NCBI GenBank assembly: GCA_000802095.1
Contig: JUEB01000029.1
Span: 211,620-275,619, forward strand
Source: Peptococcaceae bacterium BICA1-7
GTDB taxonomy: Bacteria > Bacillota > Desulfotomaculia > Desulfotomaculales > Desulfocucumaceae
Reading direction: 5' to 3'
DNA: 64,000 bases
Made by a program: the position numbers and the translations under genes. This document shows, piece after piece, positions 47,391 to 59,300 of this stretch. The notes beneath the pieces were generated by a model. That model saw only the letters and a list, made by a program, of their open reading frames with translations, was not told where the DNA came from and made no database searches. The first letter of the stretch is position 1. The number at the start of each line of letters is the position of its first letter.

Positions 47391-50300
47391 ATGGATATGC
47401 ATTTTAGCGAAAAACAATTATATGAAAAGGTTGCCGGAGGTGAGCTTGCCATGACCGAGGCCATGGATCTGCTAAAGCAAATGGTACGGGAAGGGAATAT
47501 GAGCGTCCCAGGCGGCACTGCCGGCATGATCGGCCAGAGTTCGCTAACCTGGACTTTTACCTATGATGAGCCACTTCTAAAGGACCATACGGTTTTTGGG
47601 GATCAGGTTCTGCTGGGGGTCACCCACTGCAGCCTTGCTGTCGAGGCCTGGCTTAAAGCATACCCCGGCAGGGCTCTGCCCCATATTCACAAGCTGTTTT
47701 TCAGCAGCCCCATTATACTGCAGCCCTCTGAGAAGGTAGAGATAGATGTATTTATAGAGGAGAGGGATGGGCAGGCAAAATTCAAAAACAGGTACAGTAA
47801 GTCGCCGTCAGGAGAAAAAGGTGAAACCGCCTCCGGGGAATACCGTTTGGCCGGGCCACAGCCGTCTTCCATTGATATAGAAGCCTTTAAGAGCCAATGC
47901 GAAAAAGCCATTGAGATCGATCAGATATACCGGGAAGATGAATCCCAGCCCATTAAAATAGGCCCTTCACTAAGGAATATTCAAAGGGTGTACGTAAGGG
48001 GGCGGGATGTTCTAGGGGAATTGACCCTCTTTGAGGGCGGGACCGGTTCCTTCGCCGTGCTGCCCTCTTTGCTGAACGGCGCGGTAATGTGCTGCATGTA
48101 CGGGCTGCCGGAGGATTTTACCGAAACATATCTCCCCTTTATGGTTAAGAAGGCTCACATATACCGCCAAATAAAGGAAAAGTGTCTCAGCTTTTCCAGC
48201 ATAGTAAGTATTGGACCTGAAATATTGGAAGCTGATATATCACTGTGCGATACAGACGGATCAGTTTTGGCGGAATTAAAAGGATTTACCTGTAAGAGGG
48301 TAAGGTCAGCCGAAAGCTTTTCAGTACAGGGGGAGCCCGGTGCCGGAAGTTCCCGGTCAGCCCACCTGCCAGGCAGCAATTCTTCCCCTCCCGCTTCTGC
48401 GGCAAAAGTGCCCGGATATGGAGACAGCGACAGCGTTGAGGTAAAGATAGAGCGGTTTATCGTTGATAACATTGAATCACTTCTGGGAAAATCATCCGGT
48501 CAACCGGTTAACGTAAATAAAAATTTTATGGACCTGGGTCTGGATTCGGCCAGCCTGGTGGCTTTTACCCAAAAGATTGAAAAAAACCTGGGTATTGACC
48601 TTTACCCCACACTGTTTTTTGAATACCAGAATGTAAAAGAACTGGCCGCCTATTTCGCGGCAGAACACCGGGATGCTTTTTCCGCTTTTATTGTCAGGGG
48701 TGATTTTAACCGCAGCTCATCCCCGGTGGAGGACAAAAAATCGGTTATTGCAGCCGGTGCCGGTGGTGTTAGTGATATCGGCAGTACAGGGGATATATAT
48801 GACTTCAGCTCCAGGTTTATTATTCCGGGCGGAATATCAGGTGAAGGTCATGATGATTGCGAGGGCATCGCTGTAATAGGGATGGCCGGAGTCTTTCCGG
48901 ATGCTCCCAATGTCAACGCCTTCTGGAAAGCTTTGCGGGAAAAGAGAGATTTGATCAAAGAAATACCTCCGGACCATTTTGATTACAGGCCCTGGTTTGT
49001 TCCGGGACAGCAGGTGAACGACAGGATGTACTGCAAGTGGGGTAGTTTTATAAATGATGTGGACAAGTTCGACGCCGGCTTTTTTAATATATCGCCCAGG
49101 GAAGCCAATGTTATGGACCCGCAGATGAGACACCTGCTGCAGGTATTGCATGCAACAGCCGAGGACGCCGGCTGCGCGAAGACCATAAGAGGAACCAGGA
49201 CCGGGATGTATACAGGGGTGTGCTTTTACGACTACAAACAGGAGATGGACAGGCTTGGAAAGATAATGGCGCCCCACGACGGTACCGGGAATTCCCCTAC
49301 AATGATGTCCAACCGCCCTTCTTTCTTCTTTGACTTGAAGGGCCCAAGCCTTACAGTAGACACTGCCTGCTCATCATCGCTGATAGCCCTGCACATAGCC
49401 TGTAAGGCCTTAAAAAACAATGAGTGCGATATGGCTCTTGTTGCCGGGGCAAATCTTCTTTTGAGCTCATTGCATTACCGGTATTTTTGCTCAATAGGCG
49501 CACTGTCTTACACGGGAAGGTGCCATACTTTTGACGAAAGGGCTGACGGCTATGTGCCGGGTGAGGCAGTGGCGGCAGTACTTCTAAAACCTTTGAAAAA
49601 GGCGGTGGAGGACCGCAACAATATTCACGCGGTGATCAAAGGATCAGCCATAAACCATGGAGGCTATACCCAGTCCGTTACTGCCCCCAGTGTGAAAATG
49701 GAGGCCCGCTGTGTAATGGATGCCTGGAAAGACGCCGGGGTAGATCCCGAAACCATTGGTTATATTGAGGCCCACGGCACGGGGACAAAACTTGGAGATC
49801 CAGTGGAGATTAACGGACTTATCTCTGCGTTTAGAGAATATACCGGCAAAAAGAGCTTTTGCGCTGTGGGATCGGCCAAGGCCCATATAGGGCATACCGA
49901 AGGAGCGGCTGGAATTGCCGGCCTGATCAAGACCATATTATCCATAAAAAATAAGGAAATACCTGCAATGCCCATGTTTAAAAAGGTGAACCCCTATATA
50001 AAACTGGAAGGGTCGCCTCTATACATCAACCCGGATGTGGAAAAGTGGGAAAGAATAAGCGGTACGCCCAGGAGGGCGGGTGTAAGTTCTTTCGGCTTCG
50101 GGGGAGCCAACGCCCATGTTGTTGTGGAGGAGTACGAAAGCCTGGAGGACGGGGCCGCCGCTGAGAGCCGCGGGCCTCAGGTGGTGCCTCTGTCAGCCAG
50201 AAACGAGGAAAGGCTTAAGGACTATGCCAGTAAGCTGGCAGGCTTCCTGGAAGAGGGCAATGACAGGGCAACTCTTTCCGGTATAGCTTATACTCTGCAG

Positions 50301-53300
50301 GCGGGCCGTGAAGAGATGGAGGAACGTGTTGCCCTGGTGGTTTCCACCAGGGAGGATCTGTATGAAAAGCTGTCCCGGTACAGCCGGGGGGATGAGGACA
50401 TTGACGGTTTGTACCAGGGGAATGTAAAAACAGCATTTCCCGGGAAGGCAGGGGAAAGCCCGGAATACCAGGGAGATGGCTTTGAAGACCGGGAGCCGGA
50501 CAATGCAGCCAGGATGTGGGTTTTGGGAGGACAGCCGGACTGGTCGAAGCTGCACCGGGGTTTCCTTCCGGGACATGTGTCCCTCCCCACGTACCCCTTT
50601 GAAAAAAAGCGGTACTGGATACCGGTCCAGGAAATAGGCAAGGGTGCGCAGGATCACTTGGTCTCAGTCAGCCTCCGGGATGATTCCAGCCGGGGTGCGG
50701 GGCTGGTATATATGGAAAGTAAATGGGTTAAGTCCCCTATAACGGGCGGCGGTGATATGCCTGACAGCCTTTTGGTGTTTGGAAACGATGATGGAGTATA
50801 CCAGCGGTTAAAGAATACCCTAAAAGAAAGAGGCAGCTCCCCACATATCATTCTGGTGAAACCGGGTAGTTTTTACAGGGATTTGGGTAGGGGAATTTTT
50901 GAATTAAATCCCGGTGAGCCGGATGATTATGTGAGGCTTATTGAGGAACTGAAGGGTAGAAACTTCATTCCCGGCGGTGTTTTGTACCTTTGGCAGGCCG
51001 GAAATGTGGAGGACAGTGACCTGTCCAGGGGCGTAATATCGGTGTTTTGTCTTATAAAGTCCCTTTCGGCCCATAAAATTAAGGTATTTCCCAAAATTGT
51101 ATATACATATGAGGGCGGCAGTGAAAATCCAAGTCCCCTTATGGAGTCAGTGGCCGGGTTTTCCAAATCTCTGGCGCTATTGTGGCCGGGGGCGACCCTC
51201 ACTGCTGTTGAGGTGGCGGCCCAGGCAGAAGATATAGCGCTTATAGCCCTGGAAGAGATGGCTGCCCATGAGGAAAGCTTTACAGTGGAAATTAAATATG
51301 AGGGTGGAGAAAGGTATGTCAGGGAATTTCAGCCTATAGAAACTGATAATTACCAGGCGACACCTCTGAAAAAGGGTGGAACTTATCTTATAACAGGCGG
51401 GGCTGGTGCTTTAGGCATGAACTTTGCCCGGCGCCTGGCCGGTCTGTGGGGGGCAAACCTCGTTCTTACAGGCCGATCCGTAATTAATGAAAGAATTGAC
51501 GAGAAGATACATGAATTGAAGGCGCTTGGGGCGGATGCAATGTATGTCCGGGCCGACGCCGCCAGCCCGGCAGATATGAAGGAGGCTGTAAAAAAAGCCA
51601 GGAAGCGCTTCGGACCCATAAACGGCGTAATTCACGCGGCAGGAACAATAGATGCCATTCCCGTTTCTCAAAAGGATATTACTGCTTTTAGATCTGCTTT
51701 AAGTTCTAAAATTGACGGAACAATTGTTTTGGATGAAGTGACCGGGGAAGAACCGCTGGATTTCTTTGTCATGTTTTCCTCCATATCTTCAGTGCTGGGG
51801 GACTTCGGGCAGTGCGACTATGCGGTGGGCAACCGGTTTATGGACGGATTTGCCCGGTACAGGGAAATATTGAGGAAAAAGAATATGCGCAGCGGGCGTA
51901 CCGTTTCTATAAACTGGCCACTTTGGAGAGAAGGCGGAATGCAGGGCGGCAGGGAGGAGGAACAACTATATCTGCAATTATCAGGGCTGTGGCGCCTTGA
52001 GACACAGGATGGCCTACAGGCCTTTGAAAGGATACTTTCCTGGGGAACTCCGCAGGTAGTTGTCCTGTCCGGGGATAGGGACAGAATACTGGGGATGCTG
52101 GCTACTAAGCTACGCAGCGGCCTTTCGCCGGCAGCTCCGAAAGCCGGGCAGGAAACCGTGATAGCGGGTGAAAACCAAAGGCCGGCCGCGGAATCGCCGG
52201 TAAGCGAACTGCTGCTGGGTGATATAAAAAGAGTTGCATCACAAATACTGCAGCTATCTCCGGATGACCTTGACTCTGATCAGAGCTTTGGCATTTTTGG
52301 CTTTGAATCAATTACATTAAAGGAATTCGCAGTTAGAATCAGTGAGGCCTACAATATAGAAATCGCGCCAACGGTTTTCTTTTCCCGAAGCAGTCTGGAA
52401 AAGCTGGCCGGCTACCTGTTGGAGGAGTTTGGCGAGGAAATACACTGCTATTACACCCGGTTAGATGAGAAGGTTAATAATAAGGCGGCAGGGGAGAAAA
52501 GACGGGAAGAGTTTTCAAATAGCCGCCAGGATTTAAAGGAGGAAAATAGCCCGGAAAAAAGAGTCCCCCGGAAGGAAGAGTACAGTGGGGACGTAGCAGT
52601 AATCGGCATTAGCGGCATTTTCCCCGGGGCTAGGAATCATGAGGAGTTTTGGGATAACCTGCTGGCCGGAAAGGACCTGATCACAGAAATACCTGAAAGC
52701 CGCTGGGATTGGAATAAATATTACGGGGACCCCTATGAAGATGACAACAGGTGTTACTCAAAATGGGGCGGTTTTATTGACCATGTTGACAAATTTGACG
52801 CACCTTTCTTCAACATTTCTCCCCGTGAGGCCGAGTTGATGGATCCCCAGCACAGGCTTTTTTTGGAAACGGCCTGGAGGGCCATAGAAGATGGAGGATA
52901 CCGCCCAACTGACCTCTCGGGCAATGCGGTGGGTGTTTTTGTGGGGGTTCAGGGCAGTGATTATCTGCAACTGCTGACTGATGCAGGTGAAACAGGGGCG
53001 GAGATAGGCACCGGTAATTCACATGCCATGCTGGCCAACAGGGTTTCATATCACCTCAACTTGCGGGGGCCCAGCGAGTCGGTGGACACGGCCTGCTCCA
53101 GCAGCCTTGTGGCTATACAAAGGGCGGTCAGGTCCATTGGCAGCGGTGAATGCCAGTTGGCCCTGGCCGGCGGTGTGAGCCTTATACTTTCTCCCCGCAA
53201 CTTCCTGGCAGCGGGAAGGCTGGGAATGCTTTCTCCGGATGGAAGATGCAAGACCTTTGACAGAAGCGCAAATGGCTTCGTAAAGGGTGAAGGTGTAGGT

Positions 53301-56300
53301 GTGCTGCTGCTGAAGTCCGCCGGGAGGGCCATAGAAGACGGGGATCACATATATGCGGTAATAAAGGCAACAGCAGTAAATCACGGGGGAAAGGCCTCCT
53401 CTCTTACCGCGCCCAACCCCGATGCCCAGGCGGATCTAATAGCAGGCGCATATAACAGGGCAGGCATTGATCCGGAGACAGTTTCCTATATAGAAACCCA
53501 CGGCACAGGAACGGAGCTTGGGGACCCGGTAGAGGTTCAGGGATTGCTAAAGGCCTTTAAAGAAATAGCCGCAAGTTTAAACAGGCCAATTATGAAGAAT
53601 AATTATTGCGGTCTGGGATCGGTAAAAACCAATATAGGCCACCTGGAGCCTGCGGCGGGCATAGCAGGAGTGTTCAAGGTGATACTGGCCATGCGGCACA
53701 GGATGCTGCCGGGAAACCTCCATCTGAGTGAGATTAATCCTTTAATTGATTTTAAGGATACTCCTTTTTATATAGTTGACAGTACAAGGGCCTGGGAAAG
53801 GCTGGAGGACAGTATGGGGAACGCTGTTCCCCGAAGGGCCGGGGTAAGCTCCTTTGGGTACGGGGGCACAAACGCCCATGTGGTGCTTGAAGAGTATCGC
53901 CCCTCTCCGTCCCGGCAGGAGAATGAAAGCCTGGGGCCGGAGTTAATAGTACTTTCCGCCAGGAATGAAGAAAGATTGAGGGACTATGCCTCCCAATTGG
54001 CCGGCTTTCTGTCGAAAAAAGCGTTGCGCCTTCAGGTTGATGCTGTCCGGAAAGAGCTGGCGGCAGCAGTATCTCAAATACTGAATGTAAAAGTGGAGGA
54101 CCTGTCTTTAGAGGTTGACTTGAGGGAATACGGTCTTGATCATGTGCAGATCAGTGATCTTCTCAAGGAAATCAATGATCGGTACGGGTATGAAATAAAC
54201 CCTCTGATATTTTCCATTCACCCCACCATCAACTCCCTGGCGGGGAATATCTGTGAAAATAAGGATAATACGGTAGAAAAGGCGTCAATATCCAACATAG
54301 CTTATACACTTCAGACAGGGCGGGACTCCATGGAAGAGCGGCTGGCTGTGGTGGTAAATAGTGTCCAGGAACTGATTGAAAAACTAACCCGTTACTTCAG
54401 GGGAGAAGCAGGCATTGACGGACTGTACTCCGGGAATGCCGGTGCAGCAAGGAAAAAGCCGGGGATCAGCGGGGCCAGCCGATCCGATCCGGTGTCCGCC
54501 GGTAAAGCTGATCCGGATAAACTGGCCAGGCTATGGGTGGCCGGGGAAGAGGTGGACTGGAGTATACTGCGCCGGGGCAGGAGATACAACAGGGTTTCCC
54601 TCCCCACGTATCCCTTTGCCAGGTACAGATACTGGGTGCCCCAAACGGACAGTATAAAGGGCGGAAGTGCCGGTAACACGGCTGGTATGCTTCATCCTTT
54701 GATAGACAGCAATGTTTCCACCCTGGAAAACCAGTGTTTTAAAAAGCTATTCAGGCCTGATGAGTTCTTCTTGCGGGATCATGTGGTGGCTGGCCGGAGG
54801 GTGCTGCCTGCAGCAGCGTACCTGGAAATGGCAAGAAAGGCCGGAGAGCTGTCAAGAAGCGGCTCCCGGGTTAAAAAAATAAAGAACATAGTATGGGAAA
54901 GCCCTATCCCTGTGAATGAATCGCCGGAGGAAATATTTATAAACCTCAGTCCGGCCGGCGGGCCGGTTGTGGAATTTGAGGTGATCGCCGGCGGGGCGCC
55001 CCATGCCCGGGGTGAACTGGTTTACGGGGAAAACGGCCAGGACAGTGGGGGAATTGAATATATAGACATTCAGGCGGTTATAAAGCGGTGCCGGGAAAAC
55101 ACAACCGGGCCGGAGTGCTACAGAGTTTTTGAAAAAGCCGGCTTGAATTATGGATCATCCTTTCAGGCAGTCCGGGGAATATACAGCAGTGGGGATGAGG
55201 CCCTGTCGATGTTGAAGCTGCCCGGCCACCTTAAAGGAGGGTTTGCTGATTACATTTTGCACCCTGCCTTGGTGGACGGGGCCATGCAAACGGTGATGGG
55301 GCTAAAGACCGGTGAAAAGGATAAGGGCAAAATACACCTGCCATTTGCGCTGGGAGAGGTGGAACTGGCCGGCATGCTTACCGAAGAATGCCATGCTTAC
55401 GCAACCCTTTCCGGAAAACCGGCCACGGGCAATTCCGGAGTGATCAAATATAACATACTGATTATAGATGATCAAGGGCGGGTAGTGGCCAGGCTAAAGG
55501 ATTTTTCCCTGAGGGCGGCAGCGGGAAGTAATGATACCGAAAAATCAGAATCCAGATTGGCATACTGCCGGAGAGAGTGGGAAGAGTCCCCTGTTATAAA
55601 GGTTAATGACCAAATGATCAACAATGTGCTTTTGTTTGATAACGGTGAAGGTATAAGGGAAGCCCTTCGGGCGCTGTTCAAAAAAGAGGGAAGGCAATCC
55701 CCGGAATTGGCTGTTGTCAAGCCAGGTGATTCTTTCAGGGATCTGGGAAATAATGTTTTCCAGATTAATCCCGGTAAGCCCGGTGATTACCGCATGTTGC
55801 TGGAGGCGCTCAATGGTTATAATCTGATGCCTTCGCATATAATTCACGCATGGTCCAGGGAGCCCCTTGACGAAACGGGCGAGACATTGGGGGGGCAGCT
55901 AGACCGCGGCGTATACTCCCTCCTCAGCCTGTGTCAGGGCCTGATGGAGCAAAGGTTAAAAAACATTGTTCAGCTGCTTTACATATATACCGGCCACGGC
56001 GGGCCGCAACCCCAATACTCGGGGGTTGCGGGGTTTTTAAGAACTATACGCCGGGAGTATCCCGGCATAGTATTCAGGACTATTGAGCTGGAAGGCCTTT
56101 ACAGGCGGTCATCCAGTTTGGAAGAAAGCCTGCTGGCGGAAGCAGCCCTTGCTGAGATGGCGGGAGATCCCGGAGAAGTGGAGATACGTTACCGGGACGG
56201 GGTACGCTTGGTAAGGAGAATTAAGGAAATAGACTTTTCCGGCAGTGGGGGCAGCGGTCTGTTAAGGAGCCGGGGGGTTTATATAATCACCGGCGGGACC

Positions 56301-59300
56301 GGCGGCCTGGGGCTTGTTTTAGCAGAGTTTCTGGCCGGGCGTTACGGGGCGAGGCTGGTTCTTGCAGGACGTTCTGAGCTGTCCGGGCTTAGTGAAGCCA
56401 AAAGAGCAGGGATTAAACAACTAAAAAAACTGGGTGCGGAGGTTTTATATGTAAAGGCCGATGTGTCCAGACGGGAAGATGTGGAACGCCTTGTTTCAGA
56501 GGTCCGGTCCCGGTTCGGGGAAATAAATGGCATTATACACTGTGCCGGTGTAATCCGGGACTCATTGGCCCTAAAGAAGACCCGTGAGGAAATGGATGAG
56601 GTGCTGGCCCCCAAGGTTTACGGGACGTTATTCCTGGATGAGGGCACTAAAGGGGAAAAGCTTGACTTCTTTATTCTTTTCTCTTCAATCGCAGCGGTAA
56701 TGGGCAACGTTGGGCAGAGTGACTATGCCTACGCCAACTGTTTTATGGATGCCTTCGCTGAGAGAAGGCGCAGTCTTGAAAAGGCCGGCAAACGTTCCGG
56801 GATAACACTGTCCTTTAACTGGCCTCTCTGGGAGGAGGGCGGGATGAAACTTGATGACGGGATTATGGAGTGGATGGAAGAAAACCTGGGTATTGTGCCG
56901 ATGAGCACAGAAAATGGCTTAAAAGCCTTTGAGGATGGGTTGGAAATGGATTTGCCCGTCTTGACAGTCTTCGAGGGAAAGGAAAAAAACATTGAGAACA
57001 TGCTTTCGGAGTATAACAGTGCAGAACTTCTGTCTGCCGCCGGTACAGGGGAGGCCGTGAACATAACAGTACAAAAAGACCTGGATCTGAGGGAAAAGGC
57101 GGTCAGGCTATTAAAAGAGATTGTATCCAGGGAGTCAAAGCAGCCGGTGGCAAGGATTCACGAAAAAGAGCAATTGGAAAAATACGGCATTAACTCTGTA
57201 ATGATCATGAGACTTACCAGGGAATTGGAGAAGAGTTTCGGCCCCCTGTCCAAAACCTTGTTTTTTGAGTATCAGAATATATCAGACCTGTCGGACTATT
57301 TTACTGAAAACCATAGGGAAAGAATAATCGAAATAACGGCAGGCCATGAGGAGGTCGGTATGAATAAATCAGAAAGGCCGGTTCCGGAGGTAGTGCGGCC
57401 CCGTTTTTCCAATCCCGGCATTGTACGGGAGAGTGACCGGAAAGAGGAAAAAGGGGAGTATGATATAGCCGTCATAGGGGTTAGCGGACGTTACCCCATG
57501 GCCGGAAATTTGGAGGAGTTCTGGGAAAATCTGAAAAACGGCAGGGACTGCATAACTGAAATACCGCAGGAAAGATGGGACTACCGTAAGTACTATGACC
57601 CCGAAAAAGGGAAAAGAGGAAAGATATACGGAAAATGGGGCGGGTTTATAGACGGTGTGGACAAGTTCGACCCGCTGTTTTTCAACATGTCCCCCAGGGA
57701 TGCCGAGGTTACTGACCCCCAGGAGAGGCTTTTCCTGGAAACGGTGTGGCAGACCCTGGAGGATGCCGGCTATACGGGGAAAGGGCTGGAAGATAACAGG
57801 GTAGGTGTCTTTGTAGGGGTGATGTATGGGGAATACCAGCTGCTTGGAGCAGGCAGAGGAGAAAATAGCCTTATGCCGGTTTCCTCCTATGCGTCTATTG
57901 CCAACAGGGTGTCATACTATTTTAATTTCAGCGGCCCCAGCATAGCCCTGGATACCATGTGCTCCTCCTCCCTGACGGCAATTCACCTGGCCTGTGAAAG
58001 CATCAGCAGGGGGGAAAGCGATATTGCCATAGCTGGAGGGGTTAACCTTTCTATTCACCCGCACAAGTATTTTGTACTGAGCCAGAGTAAATTTGTCTCC
58101 AGCGACGGCCGCTGCCGCAGCTTTGGAGAGGGCGGGGACGGCTATGTCCCTGGTGAGGGCGTTGGGGCCGTTATCTTAAAGCCATTAAAGAAAGCCGTTG
58201 CGGACGGAGACAACATATACGGGCTAATTAAGGGAAGCTCGATAAACCACGGGGGAAGAACCAACGGCTACAGCGTGCCAAATCCCAAGGCCCAGGCCAG
58301 CCTGATATACGAGACACTGACAAAGGCAGGAATAAATCCCAGGACAATTAGTTATATAGAGGCTCACGGAACAGGAACATCTCTGGGAGATCCCATAGAG
58401 ATCAATGGGCTAATCAATGCTTTCGATACCCGTGACAGGCAGCAGTATTGTTCGATAGGGTCTGTCAAGTCAAATATAGGGCACCTTGAGTCGGCGGCGG
58501 GAATAGCGGGGATTACCAAGATACTGCTGCAGATGAAGCACCGGCAGCTTGTTCCCTCAATTCATTCTGAGAAGTTAAACCCCAATATTAATTTTAAGGA
58601 TTCTCCCTTTTATGTACAGCGTACACCGGCTGAGTGGAACAAGCCCGTGATAGTCGAGAATGGCGTGGAAAAGAGATACCCCAGGCGGGCAGGAATTAGC
58701 TCCTTTGGCGCGGGGGGGGCAAACGCCCATATCATTCTGGAGGAATATGAAAAGCAGGCTCCGGTGCAGGAAACTATAAGGGGCCCTTATCTGTTTGTGC
58801 TCTCCTCAAGGAACGGGGAAACACTTAAAAAGTACGCCGGAGAAATGGCGGGCTTTGTAAAAAGGGCAGCAGGCCCTGCGGGGGAAGGGCTTTCCATAGA
58901 AGATGCTGTTTACACATCCCAGGCCGGACGCGAGGCGATGGAAGAGAGACTGGCCCTGATAGTGTTCGGTACGGAGGACCTGTGCGATAAGCTGGACCGC
59001 TACAGCCAGGGTGAAGAGGATATTGACGGCCTGTACCGCGGGAATGCCCTGTCTGCATTCAATACCGGGCTTATGCCGGAGGGCCGGGCAGGAGATGAAT
59101 ATATAAAAGCTGTCCTTGGTGAGGGAGAATTGGATAAAATAGCCCGGCTGTGGGTATCCGGCGCGGATTTAGACTGGGATTTGCTGTATAAGGATGGGAA
59201 ACCGGGACGCATATCACTGCCCGGCTATCCATTTGACAGGAAAAGATACTGGGTAGACAGCTTCCGGCCGGGAAAAACATCTGCAGCAACAGAGAGTAAA

